Source: Erythrobacter mangrovi
GTDB lineage: Bacteria; Pseudomonadota; Alphaproteobacteria; Sphingomonadales; Sphingomonadaceae
Assembly (NCBI RefSeq): GCF_013260645.1
Contig: NZ_CP053921.1
Span: 2,653,289-2,717,288 of the forward strand
DNA length: 64,000 bases
Direction of reading: 5' to 3'
The position numbers were made by a program, and so were the translations under genes. A model generated the notes under the pieces. That model saw nothing but the letters and a program-made list of their open reading frames with translations, was not told where the DNA came from and ran no database searches. Every line of letters begins with the position of its first letter. Position 1 is the first letter of the stretch. Of the stretch, positions 1-7,276 are shown piece after piece.

Positions 1-242
1 GCGGTTTCGGGCAATTCGACCCCGGCGGCGCTGGCCAATGCGCCGGCGGCGAGCAGCATAGACATGATGAGAAGATCGAGCACCAGCAACCGCCACACGG
101 CGGCCAGGCTGGTCAGGTTGGGCAGGGGCGCGCGCTCGGGCAGGACCGGGCGCTTGAGGAAGGATCCGAAGCGCGCCCATTCGCCGCGCAGGGTGTTTGC
201 GTGCGCGACTTCCGTCGAGCCACTTGTCGTGATTGCGTCCAT
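1..242 (-). CDS. N-terminus of a membrane protein, gene runs off the left edge
   Basis: The reverse strand is open from an ATG at 242 to the window edge, about 80 codons. The first 45 residues are hydrophilic with a basic, proline-rich stretch, followed by a hydrophobic segment rich in Leu, Ile, Met and Ala that looks like a first membrane helix. Such a soluble leader before the first helix is seen in CPBP-type (Abi) membrane proteases, but the conserved part of that family is outside the window, so the family is a guess. It is divergent from yebC, with about 65 bases between the starts. Confidence 0.5.
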   Translation of the reverse strand, partial: MDAITTSGSTEVAHANTLRGEWARFGSFLKRPVLPERAPLPNLTSLAAVWRLLVLDLLIMSMLLAAGALASAAGVELPET

Positions 243-307
243 GCGGCTAAGGCGACCCCCAGATTCTCTCAACCATCTCTTCAACACAGCTACGCAAAAG
301 CGAAACC

Positions 308-1060
308 ATGGCCGGCCATTCCAAATTCAAGAACATCATGCATCGCAAGGGCGCGCAGGACAAGAAGCGCTCGGCGATGTTCTCCAAGCTGTCCCGCGAA
401 ATTACCGTCGCGGCAAAAATGGGCATGCCCGATCCCGACATGAACCCGCGCCTGCGCCTGGCGGTCAACGCGGCCAAGGCACAGTCGATGCCCAAGGACA
501 ATATCCAGCGCGCGATCGACAAGGCGGCGCAGGCTGGCGGCGAGGACTATGAAGAAGTCCGCTACGAGGGCTACGGCCCGGGCGGCGTCGCGCTGATCGT
601 CGAGGCGCTGACCGACAATCGCAACCGCACCGCCACCAATGTGCGCACCGCCTTCTCAAAGAACGGCGGCAACCTCGGTTCGGAAGGCTCGGTGAGCCAC
701 GGTTTCGAGCGGCTCGGCCTGATCGAATATCCGGTGAGCGTGGGCGACGAGGACAAGGTCCTCGAAGCCGCGATCGAGGCGGGTGCGGACGATGTCGAAA
801 GCGACATGGGCGAAGATGGCGGTCACTCGATCTGGACCGCGCCCGATGCGCTGCACGAGGTCGCAGGCAACCTCGAAAAGGCTCTTGGTGAGGCAGAGAC
901 CGTCAAGCTGGCGTGGAAGCCGACCATCACCGTGGCGATGGACGAGGGCGGCGCCGCCACCCTGCTGAAACTGGTCGACACGCTCGACGATGACGACGAC
1001 GTCCAGACCGTGTGGGGCAATTACGAGATTGCTGACGAGATCATGGAGAAGCTGGGCTGA
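308..1060 (+). CDS. yebC: YebC/PmpR family translational regulator
   Basis: The 250-residue product begins with the family signature [14 protein letters not shown] and is full length for the TACO1/YebC family, cytoplasmic proteins long annotated as transcription regulators and more recently linked to relief of ribosome stalling. An acidic run (DDDDD) lies near the C-terminus, in the third domain. In many proteobacteria yebC sits directly upstream of ruvC; here one small membrane-protein gene separates the two. The stop codon overlaps the plausible non-canonical start of that next gene, suggesting coupled translation. Confidence 0.95.
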   Translation: MAGHSKFKNIMHRKGAQDKKRSAMFSKLSREITVAAKMGMPDPDMNPRLRLAVNAAKAQSMPKDNIQRAIDKAAQAGGEDYEEVRYEGYGPGGVALIVEALTDNRNRTATNVRTAFSKNGGNLGSEGSVSHGFERLGLIEYPVSVGDEDKVLEAAIEAGADDVESDMGEDGGHSIWTAPDALHEVAGNLEKALGEAETVKLAWKPTITVAMDEGGAATLLKLVDTLDDDDDVQTVWGNYEIADEIMEKLG

Positions 1061-1098
1061 GCTGGAGCCTCGTCGCCAAGGCGCTGCTGGCCGGCGCC

Positions 1099-1410
1099 AT
1101 GATCGCGGCGATCGCCGAGGTCGGGCGGAGGCTGCCGGCGATGGGCGCGCTCATCGCCAGCCTGCCGCTGGTCTCGATCCTCGGCATGATCTTCCTGTGG
1201 ATGGCCCGGCCCGATGCCGAAAACATGGCGCGGCATGCCGAAGCGACCTTCTGGTACGTGCTGCCCAGCCTGCCGATGTTCCTGCTGATCCCGGTGTTGC
1301 TGCGCCACGGCATGAGTTTCTGGTTCGCGCTGGTACTGGGCTGCGCGCTGACAGTGGCGCTCTATCTCGGCATGATGCAGGTCGGTCCGCGGCTCGGGCT
1401 GCGCCTGTGA
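1099..1410 (+). CDS. DUF3147 family small membrane protein
   Basis: Hydrophobic protein of about 103 residues with three to four membrane helices and the core GALIASLPLVSILGMIFLW, typical of DUF3147 proteins, whose function is unknown. The first ATG is at 1099, but the frame continues upstream with residues that also look like family sequence (SLVAKALLAG) back to a CTG at 1057. That CTG overlaps the yebC stop as CTGA. No ATG, GTG or TTG lies in between, so the true start may be the CTG; 1099 is the conservative choice. Confidence 0.8.
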   Translation: MIAAIAEVGRRLPAMGALIASLPLVSILGMIFLWMARPDAENMARHAEATFWYVLPSLPMFLLIPVLLRHGMSFWFALVLGCALTVALYLGMMQVGPRLGLRL

Positions 1411-1420
1411 TCCTGCGTCC

Positions 1421-1894
1421 GTGATCATCCTTGGCCTCGATCCCTCGCTCAGTTGCACCGGCTGGGGCGTGATCCGGTCCGAAGGCTCGCGCATTGTCCA
1501 CCTCGCCAACGGCCAGGTGCCGACCGATGCCAAGGCGCCGATGCCCGAACGGCTGGCCGCGCTGCAGGCGGCGCTGGCCGAAGTCATCGCCGCGCACCGC
1601 CCCGATCGCGCGGCGGTGGAAGAGGTCTTCCTCAACAAGAACCCGCAATCGACGCTCAAGCTGGCGCAGGCGCGTGGTGCGGTGCTGGCGGCCTGCGGCG
1701 CGGCAGGGCTGGCGATCAACGAACATGCCGCGCGGCTGGTCAAGAAGGCGGTGGTCGGCACCGGCGGGGCTGAGAAGGCTCAGGTCCAGGCCATGCTCAA
1801 GGTGCTGCTGCCGGGGGTGAAAGTGGCAGGTGCGGACGCCGCCGACGCGCTCGCCGTGGCGATCGCCGATGCGCATCTCGCCGCGAAATTCTGA
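1421..1894 (+). CDS. ruvC: Crossover junction endodeoxyribonuclease RuvC
   Basis: Holliday-junction resolvase of 157 residues with a GTG start. Catalytic acidic residues are in the expected places: D7 in the GLDPSLSCTGWG motif, E67/E68, and D139 and D142 near the C-terminus. RuvC acts as a dimer and cuts junctions presented by RuvAB. ruvA and ruvB are not next to it here. It lies 10 bases after the DUF3147 gene and 12 before the ArsC-like gene, so it is probably part of a housekeeping operon starting at yebC. Confidence 0.95.
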   Translation: MIILGLDPSLSCTGWGVIRSEGSRIVHLANGQVPTDAKAPMPERLAALQAALAEVIAAHRPDRAAVEEVFLNKNPQSTLKLAQARGAVLAACGAAGLAINEHAARLVKKAVVGTGGAEKAQVQAMLKVLLPGVKVAGADAADALAVAIADAHLAAKF

Positions 1895-1906
1895 CGGAGA
1901 CTTCCT

Positions 1907-2254
1907 GTGACAATCGACTTCTACGGTATCCCCAACTGCGACACGGTCAAGAAAGCCCGCAACTGGCTGGAGGGGCAGGGCCTCGAATACACCTTCCACG
2001 ACTACAAGAAGGAAGGCGCCGATCCGGTGAAGCTGGCGGCATGGATCGAGGCGCAGGGCCTCGATATCGTGCTCAACCGGCGCGGTACCACTTTCCGCAA
2101 GCTCACCGACGAACAGAAAGCCGATATCGATGCGGCCAAGGCGGTGGCGCTGATGGTCGAGCAGCCCGGCATGATCAAGCGCCCGGTGGTTGAATATCCC
2201 GGCGGCCTGCTGGTCGGTTTCGACGCCGCCGCCTGGGCCGCCGCGCTGGGGTAA
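1907..2254 (+). CDS. ArsC/Spx/MgsR family protein (YffB-like)
   Basis: The 115-residue protein starts with GTG and opens with YGIPNCDTVKKARNWL, the thioredoxin-fold signature of the ArsC/Spx/YffB family, with a single Cys at position 11 and no CxxC. The family contains arsenate reductases, the Spx regulator and YffB-type proteins thought to act with glutathione. No ars genes are nearby and the housekeeping context fits the YffB type. Naming it arsenate reductase would be over-reading. Confidence 0.85.
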   Translation: MTIDFYGIPNCDTVKKARNWLEGQGLEYTFHDYKKEGADPVKLAAWIEAQGLDIVLNRRGTTFRKLTDEQKADIDAAKAVALMVEQPGMIKRPVVEYPGGLLVGFDAAAWAAALG

Positions 2255-2263
2255 GGCGGGGCG

Positions 2264-2836
2264 GTGAATACGCTCGAACTGATTGCGGTGGCGCTGGGGT
2301 TGGCCAATGTCGGCCTGCTCGTGCGCCGCAGTATCTGGAACTACCCCTTCGGCATGGCGATGGTCACGCTCTACGCGCTGATCTTCTTCGAGGCGAAGCT
2401 CTACGGCGAAGCGGGACTGCAGGTCTTCTTCTTCGTGGTGCAGGGCTGGGGCTGGTACCTGTGGGCGCGTGCGGGGGGCCTCGATCATGCGGTCGCGGTA
2501 CGCTGGATGGGCTGGCCCGCGCGGATCGCCTCGCTGGTGCTGGTGGGCCTGGTCACGGTCGGGCTGGGCACGCTGATGTACCGGCTGACCGATGCCGCCA
2601 TGCCCTTCGCCGATGCCGCGATTACCGGGGCCAGCGTGGTGGCGCAGGTCCTGCTGTCGGTGCGGCGGATCGAGAACTGGATCCTGTGGATTGTCATCGA
2701 TATCGGATCGATCGCGCTCTATATCCAGCGTGACCTCCAATTGACCGCCGGGCTCTATTGCGCCTTCCTGGTGCTGGCGACGCTGGGCCTCTTCGAATGG
2801 GTACGCGCGTCGCGCCGGGGTGAGGCGCCCGCGTGA
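2264..2836 (+). CDS. pnuC: Nicotinamide riboside transporter PnuC
   Basis: Inner-membrane protein of 190 residues with a GTG start and about six to seven predicted helices. The region NYPFGMAMVTLYALIFFEAKLYGE and the later W-I-V-I-D-I-G-S-I element are typical of PnuC. PnuC lets nicotinamide riboside enter by facilitated diffusion, driven by its phosphorylation inside. The next gene, which overlaps it by four bases (GTGA), encodes the matching NadR-like kinase/adenylyltransferase, so the two form an NAD-salvage pair. Confidence 0.93.
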   Translation: MNTLELIAVALGLANVGLLVRRSIWNYPFGMAMVTLYALIFFEAKLYGEAGLQVFFFVVQGWGWYLWARAGGLDHAVAVRWMGWPARIASLVLVGLVTVGLGTLMYRLTDAAMPFADAAITGASVVAQVLLSVRRIENWILWIVIDIGSIALYIQRDLQLTAGLYCAFLVLATLGLFEWVRASRRGEAPA

Positions 2837-3816
2837 CCACGCGCGGTTTCCTGCTGGGCAAGTTCATGCCGCCTCATGCGGGCCATGTCGCACTGGTCGA
2901 AGCCGCGGAAAGGCTGGTCGACGAACTGACAGTACTGGTCTGCTGGCTGCCGGACGATCCGATCCCCGGGCCGCTGCGACTCGAATGGATGCGCGGCCTG
3001 TTTCCTGCCTGCCGGGTGGTGGGCCATGGCGAAGTGGTCCCGCAGGAACCCGCCGACAGTCCGGACTTCTGGCCGATCTGGCGGCGGATCATCGCACAGG
3101 CCCATGCCGAGCCGATCGACTACGTCTTTGCGGGCGAGGACTATGGCCTCGATCTCGCCGCGCATGTCGACGGCTTCTTCGTGCCGCTGGGTGGGCGCGT
3201 GCTCAATGCCGATGACGACCTTGCTTCGCTTTCGGGCAGCGCGGTGCGTGCCGATCCCACCGCGCATTGGCCGCTGCTCCCCGAACCGGTGCGCGCGCAT
3301 TACCGCCGCACGGTCTGCCTCCACGGGGCGGAAAGCACCGGCAAGTCCACCCTGGCGGCGCAATTGGCGGGCGAGCTGGGCACGCACTGGGTCCCCGAAT
3401 ATGGGCGGAGCCATTGCGAGGCGCATCGTGGCCCGCTTTCACGCGAGGACCTGCTGCTGATCGGCCGTGCGCAACAGGCGATGGCGCAGGCCGCCGCGCG
3501 CTGGGCCGGTGCGCTGCTGCTGCTCGATACCGATGCGCTGATGACCGCCGCCTGGTGCGAGATGCTGCTGGGCGAGCGCCCGGCGGAGCTCATGGAAATG
3601 GGCAAGGCCGACCTCTACCTGCTGCTCGAACCCGACCTGCCTTGGGTAGATGATGGTACGCGCTTCTTCGCCGATCCGGCGGACCGTGCGCGCTTTGCCA
3701 GATTGGTGGAAGGGGTGTTGCTCGATGCCGGGGTTCGCTTCGAGCGGATCGGCGGGACGGGTGACGAAAGATTGGCGGCCGCGCGTGCGGCTATCGACGG
3801 CCTGTCGTGTCAGTAA
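2833..3816 (+). CDS. nadR: NadR-like NMN adenylyltransferase / nicotinamide riboside kinase
   Basis: Two-domain protein of 327 residues. The N-terminal half is a nucleotidyltransferase with GKFMPPHAGH, the HxGH-type motif of NMN adenylyltransferases. The C-terminal half has a P-loop (GAESTGKST, about residues 165-173) typical of the ribosylnicotinamide kinase part of NadR. There is no N-terminal helix-turn-helix, so this is the enzyme without the repressor function known in enteric bacteria. It would trap riboside imported by PnuC and convert it to NAD. Confidence 0.92.
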   Translation: MTTRGFLLGKFMPPHAGHVALVEAAERLVDELTVLVCWLPDDPIPGPLRLEWMRGLFPACRVVGHGEVVPQEPADSPDFWPIWRRIIAQAHAEPIDYVFAGEDYGLDLAAHVDGFFVPLGGRVLNADDDLASLSGSAVRADPTAHWPLLPEPVRAHYRRTVCLHGAESTGKSTLAAQLAGELGTHWVPEYGRSHCEAHRGPLSREDLLLIGRAQQAMAQAAARWAGALLLLDTDALMTAAWCEMLLGERPAELMEMGKADLYLLLEPDLPWVDDGTRFFADPADRARFARLVEGVLLDAGVRFERIGGTGDERLAAARAAIDGLSCQ

Positions 3817-3977
3817 CCGCTGTCAGGGCCCCAACCGTCGTTCGACTTGCTCATCACGGCGCGGGCGTTTTCGTTCGAAGCGCTTGTGATTGCCCGCTTG
3901 AGCGACGCGAAATCGTAGCCCGAGCCATATACGAGGCCCAACACGATCAGCCCGACAAGGAGGAGCTTCTTAAACAT
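3810..3977 (-). CDS. Small single-helix membrane protein, hypothetical
   Basis: Reverse-strand frame of 55 residues starting MFKKLLLVGLIVLGLVYGSG, with one clear N-terminal hydrophobic helix or signal, then a short polar tail ending NDGWGPDSGY. The start shares the CATG at 3975-3978 with the ATG of the divergent phosphodiesterase gene, and the 3' end overlaps nadR by seven bases. No good ribosome-binding site is seen, and that of the phosphodiesterase gene lies inside this frame. The signal-like start argues for a real gene; the packing argues against. Confidence 0.45.
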   Translation of the reverse strand: MFKKLLLVGLIVLGLVYGSGYDFASLKRAITSASNENARAVMSKSNDGWGPDSGY

Positions 3978-5043
3978 GGCTGCCAGCAATGCACCCCATC
4001 TGGTTAAAATCGCCCTAACGGGCCTGCTCTGCCTGCTCGTGGCGGTCGATCCGCTCACCGCGCAGGAGATGCTTGTGATCGCCCATCGCGGCGCCAGCGG
4101 CGAACGGCCCGAACATACACTGGCGGCCTATGAGCGCGCGATCGACCAGGGTGCCGATTATATCGAGCCCGATCTGGTGGTGACCAAGGACCTGGTGCTG
4201 GTCGCACGGCATGAGAACGAGCTGTCGGGAACCACAGATGTCGGTAGTCACGAGGAATTTGCCGACCGCAGGCGCAGCAAGACGATCGACGGGCAATTGG
4301 TCAGCGGCTGGTTCGCGGAGGACTTCACTCTGGCAGAACTACGCACACTCCGCGCGAAGGAGCGCATCCCCGGCATCCGCCCCGCCAACGCCCGTTTCGA
4401 CGGCCTCTATGCCGTGCCGACCTTTGCCGAGATCCTTCAGCTGGTCCGCGCCAAGGAGGCCGAGACCGGTCGACGCATCGGCATCTATCCCGAGCTCAAG
4501 CACCCGACTTTCCTGCTGCAGGAGGCGGGTATCGACAGCATCGACCTGCTGGTGACCGCGCTGCGCCAGGCCGATCTCGACGATGCCGACGATCCGGTGT
4601 TCATCCAGTGCTTCGAAGTCGGGCCGCTCAAGCGGCTAAACGCCATGGTCGACGTGCCGCTGGTGCTGCTGGTCGCGCAGGGTGAGGGTCCTGCCGACGA
4701 GCCCGGCTTGCTGTACGAAGACATGCTGACCCCGTCAGGCCTGCCCGAGATTGCAACCTACGCTGATGCCATCGGCGCGGATTTGCGCCTGCTGTTCGGG
4801 CCCGAAGGCGTGCCATCGGGGCTGGTGGAAGACGCCCATGCCGCAGGCCTCAAGGTGCATGGCTGGACACTGCGCAAGGAAAACGCCTTCCTCCCACCAG
4901 TTCTGCGTCGCGGCACGGCGGAAAACGGCGTCGGCGATGTGCTGGGGATGGTCAATATCCTCAAGGCCCACGGGCTCGACGGCGTCTTCACCGACGATCC
5001 GGGGCGCGTGGCCGATGCGCTCGTGCAGTTGCAGGGTAACTGA
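3976..5043 (+). CDS. Periplasmic glycerophosphodiester phosphodiesterase (GlpQ-like)
   Basis: Product of 355 residues with a signal peptide (hydrophobic core about residues 10-24, likely cleavage near LTAQ) and a GDPD TIM barrel. Catalytic residues are visible as H37-R38 in AHRGASGERPEHT, E64 and D66 in IEPD, and H79. It would hydrolyse glycerophosphodiesters from lipid turnover to glycerol-3-phosphate and alcohol in the periplasm. A strong AAGGAGGA lies 5' of the ATG. The last 19 bases are repeated at 5462-5480, showing that a duplication took part of this gene's end. Confidence 0.92.
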   Translation: MAASNAPHLVKIALTGLLCLLVAVDPLTAQEMLVIAHRGASGERPEHTLAAYERAIDQGADYIEPDLVVTKDLVLVARHENELSGTTDVGSHEEFADRRRSKTIDGQLVSGWFAEDFTLAELRTLRAKERIPGIRPANARFDGLYAVPTFAEILQLVRAKEAETGRRIGIYPELKHPTFLLQEAGIDSIDLLVTALRQADLDDADDPVFIQCFEVGPLKRLNAMVDVPLVLLVAQGEGPADEPGLLYEDMLTPSGLPEIATYADAIGADLRLLFGPEGVPSGLVEDAHAAGLKVHGWTLRKENAFLPPVLRRGTAENGVGDVLGMVNILKAHGLDGVFTDDPGRVADALVQLQGN

Positions 5044-5080
5044 GCTAGGGTGACTGCTTCGATGGGCCTGCCACCTATAC

Positions 5081-5293
5081 CTATAGTCTAGCAATCAGTC
5101 TAACGATCCGCCCTACCCAGGCGACCATAAGCATAAATAAGAATAAGCAGGCCGCACTAAGATACGCCCTCCGGGTTAAGTAAGTTAAGTATGATTTCCA
5201 GAATTCAATAGCTTGATCAGTGAAAAACATAACAAATAAAAGAATGACACACAACGTTGATACAATAAATTCAATGATCTGTCGATCAAACAT
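5081..5293 (-). CDS. Small two-helix membrane protein, cassette copy 1
   Basis: Predicted 70-residue protein with two hydrophobic helices (about residues 8-24 and 43-62) joined by a polar loop with FFTDQ and a basic end. Start chosen at the Met aligned with copy 2: both genes have the same leader on the reverse strand, GAGG followed by ATTTATCAATG. The AT-rich composition contrasts with GC-rich neighbours and suggests acquisition. Function unknown; size and topology would fit a small toxin-like or regulatory membrane peptide, but nothing in the sequence proves that. Confidence 0.6.
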   Translation of the reverse strand: MFDRQIIEFIVSTLCVILLFVMFFTDQAIEFWKSYLTYLTRRAYLSAACLFLFMLMVAWVGRIVRLIARL

Positions 5294-5521
5294 TGATAAA
5301 TGCCTCAACTATATCGAAATCTATAGTTCTGTAAGCTATTTGTATGGCGTCTACAAACGAAAATGATCCAATGATAGCTGAACCATTATTCGTATGAATG
5401 AATACTATTGCCTTTGTGATCAAATCAATGCGCCAGTCTTACCGGCCGGAAGCATGTTTGCGCAGTTGCAGGGTAACTGACTGAGCCAGGGCGACTGCTT
5501 CGACGGGCCTGCCACCTATAC

Positions 5522-5722
5522 CTACTGGCCAACAACATCGCTTACCCAGGTGACCTTAAGCACAATTAGGAGTAACCAGACCACAGGATGATACACTACA
5601 GAAATGATAAAATTAATAAATAATTTCCAGAATTTGTAAACTTGGTCAGTAAAAAATATAGAGAATAAAGCAATAGTGCAAAACAATAATACCATTAATT
5701 CAATGGTTGATAAATAAAACAT
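5522..5722 (-). CDS. Small two-helix membrane protein, cassette copy 2
   Basis: The 66-residue protein resembles copy 1 in length, in helix placement and in the central FFTDQ-x-x-x-FWK motif, while other positions have diverged. The upstream ribosome-binding region is shared with copy 1. Protein divergence with kept motif and reading frame suggests both copies have been under selection rather than being fresh duplicates. Function unknown. Confidence 0.6.
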   Translation of the reverse strand: MFYLSTIELMVLLFCTIALFSIFFTDQVYKFWKLFINFIISVVYHPVVWLLLIVLKVTWVSDVVGQ

Positions 5723-5792
5723 TGATAAATACCTCGATATGTCGAAGTCTATAGCTTTGTGAATGATTTGTATGGTGTCTACAAAACGGAAA

Positions 5793-5852
5793 CCCGATTA
5801 TCCCCTTGACGCGAGTCAACCGAGTCACACATGCGTCAAGGGGATATTCGGG
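5793..5852. repeat. Long inverted repeat (20-bp arms, 20-base loop)
   Basis: Arms at 5793-5812 and 5833-5852 are complementary at 19 of 20 positions around a 20-base loop that itself holds two GAGTC copies. There is no thymine run on either side that would make a textbook intrinsic terminator. It lies between the ends of the small genes at 5522-5722 and 5903-6088, and could end the transcript of the latter, or be a small mobile repeat (MITE-like) unit. Confidence 0.85.
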
Positions 5853-5902
5853 ACTGAGTAAGGGTGAGTATTCCGTCGGGCCTGTCACCTATACTTGTCG
5901 AT

Positions 5903-6088
5903 TCATGGCCGGCCTATCAATATGTCTCTGAATAACAGTGACATGAGTAACCAAAAACAAGCCGCAAAAAAAGACCCGGGCAGCCACAGATAATGGGCCA
6001 ATTTCTCTGCGAGTTCAGAGAGTCGATCGAAATCAAACAGAAAGAATAAGAATGTCAAAGACAGTATTACTGTCATGAATCCAAGCAT
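5903..6088 (-). CDS. Small membrane protein, diverged cassette copy 3
   Basis: The 61-residue frame has two hydrophobic stretches (about residues 4-19 and 34-54) separated by a charged segment, the same layout as the two copies to its left but with little residue identity. Its downstream flank still carries the shared GGGCCTGTCACCTATAC block. Start taken at ATG 6088; a GTG three bases upstream is possible. Function unknown. Confidence 0.5.
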   Translation of the reverse strand: MLGFMTVILSLTFLFFLFDFDRLSELAEKLAHYLWLPGSFFAACFWLLMSLLFRDILIGRP

Positions 6089-6091
6089 CAC

Positions 6092-6465
6092 TATTTCTTT
6101 CGCTTATAACGTGCCATTATCGTTTAGAAATGGAGTGTCCCTGGATCTTCGCTGGAATGCCGCATTCAATGATCTCCGCATCATCGCGACGATCATAAGC
6201 CTCATCCGACAAGCCGCTCTTTCCTACCGGCCTAGTGGGCGGCCATGACTGTCCCATGCCCCTCTCTTCCACCTTGGCGGTATCGCCACCGCGACACCTT
6301 TCCGGTGACTCCTCGGCAGTCAGGGTCTGTGACCTCCGACATGCTTTGGAAGGAGACAGGTTGAAGCGAGAAATTCACTCCAACTCGTTAAATTCAAGTG
6401 AAAAAGTGGGGCTGCTGAGTTTTCCAGAACCCCCCAGTCGGTGTTCCACCCCGTTCCTTGCGCAA
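6092..6465. other. Intergenic stretch of 374 bases without a recognised gene
   Basis: This lies between the start of the third small membrane gene and the 3' end of ubiG. A forward reading frame enters it but continues antisense through ubiG and has no protein-like features, so it is not called. A GGCGGTATCGCC palindrome occurs near 6272-6283. No tRNA, transposase or riboswitch pattern is recognised. Confidence 0.5.
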
Positions 6466-7224
6466 TCAGTTCCGGCGCGCGGTGACGAGATAGTTGAGCG
6501 ACAGGTCGCTCGACAGGTGCAGGCCCTTGCTCGGCGAGAAGGCGATGCCGGTCGGCTCGCCCATTTCCAGGCCGGCCTCGGCAAGCAATTCGCCCAATTC
6601 TTCAGGGGTGATGAAATCGTCCCAGTGGTGGGTTCCCTTGGGAATCAGGCCAAAGCCTTCCGCCGCGCCGATCATCAGCAGGCGCGAGGCAGGGGTGCGG
6701 TTGGGGGTCGAAAGGACCATCAGCCCCCCGGGGGCAAGCCGCGCGGCGAGCGCTGCGAGAAACGCGGGCTTGTCGGCGACATGCTCGACTACTTCCATCG
6801 CGGTGACGAGGTCGAACTGGCCGATATCGAGCGTGCCGATCTCTCCCGCCATGTAGCGGATATCGAGGCCACCGCCTTCGGCGTGGACAGCGGCGGCGGC
6901 GATGTTTTCAGGAGCGGCATCGACCCCGGTCACCTCTGCGCCCAGTCGAGCCAGCGGTTCGCACAGCAGCCCGGCACCGCAACCGACGTCGAGCGCACTC
7001 TTGCCCGCGAGCGGTTTGCGCGATGCAGCGTCGCCGCCCCAATGTCGGTCGATCGCGGCGCGCAGGAAGCCCAGCCGCACCGGATTGAGCTTGTGAAGCA
7101 TGGCCGATGAGCCCTTGGGATCCCACCAGTCACGCGCCAGCTGGCCGAAATGCGCCGCCTCCTCGGGCCGGATCGTTTGGCCACCTGAAGATTTGCTTCG
7201 CGAGTGTGTTGTTGCATCGCCCAT
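6466..7224 (-). CDS. ubiG: Ubiquinone biosynthesis O-methyltransferase UbiG
   Basis: SAM-dependent methyltransferase of 252 residues. Motif I is LDVGCGAGLL (about residues 77-86), and the PEEAAHFGQLARDWWDPKGSSAMLHKLNP-type N-terminus, with WWD and LN-P, is typical of UbiG, which carries out both O-methylations in ubiquinone synthesis at the inner membrane. ATG at 7224. It is divergent from lysC with about 50 bases in between, which must hold both promoters. Monocistronic here. Confidence 0.95.
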   Translation of the reverse strand: MGDATTHSRSKSSGGQTIRPEEAAHFGQLARDWWDPKGSSAMLHKLNPVRLGFLRAAIDRHWGGDAASRKPLAGKSALDVGCGAGLLCEPLARLGAEVTGVDAAPENIAAAAVHAEGGGLDIRYMAGEIGTLDIGQFDLVTAMEVVEHVADKPAFLAALAARLAPGGLMVLSTPNRTPASRLLMIGAAEGFGLIPKGTHHWDDFITPEELGELLAEAGLEMGEPTGIAFSPSKGLHLSSDLSLNYLVTARRN

Positions 7225-7276
7225 GCGCTCTGGCTAGCAGCCACCACTCGACCATTCCAGCACGGAGACGCTGACC

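Larger units (their letters stand above)
5025..5894. repeat. Tandem cassette repeats: two clear copies and one diverged copy
   Basis: The 19 bases ending the phosphodiesterase gene (5025-5043) recur at 5462-5480. A following block containing GGGCCTGCCACCTATAC is found at 5064-5080 and 5505-5521, and as GGGCCTGTCACCTATAC at 5878-5894. Sequence upstream of the first two small genes (around 5291-5360 and 5720-5785) is also nearly the same. Spacing between the blocks is 441 and 373 bases. Each block lies just downstream of a reverse-strand small membrane-protein gene, so the repeated unit is gene plus flanks. Confidence 0.85.

Noticed and set aside
1907..2254. Arsenate reductase as part of an arsenic resistance cluster
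   Set aside because: No arsR, arsB or acr3 gene is nearby and the Cys arrangement fits the general Spx/YffB family.
1151..2740. Long reverse reading frame of 529 codons over the DUF3147, ruvC, ArsC-like and pnuC genes
   Set aside because: It is antisense to four well-supported genes and its protein is rich in His, Arg, Asp and Gln runs typical of a GC-rich shadow frame.
6235..7110. Forward frame of 291 codons opposite ubiG
   Set aside because: Antisense to ubiG over most of its length, with no protein-like signature in the remaining part.
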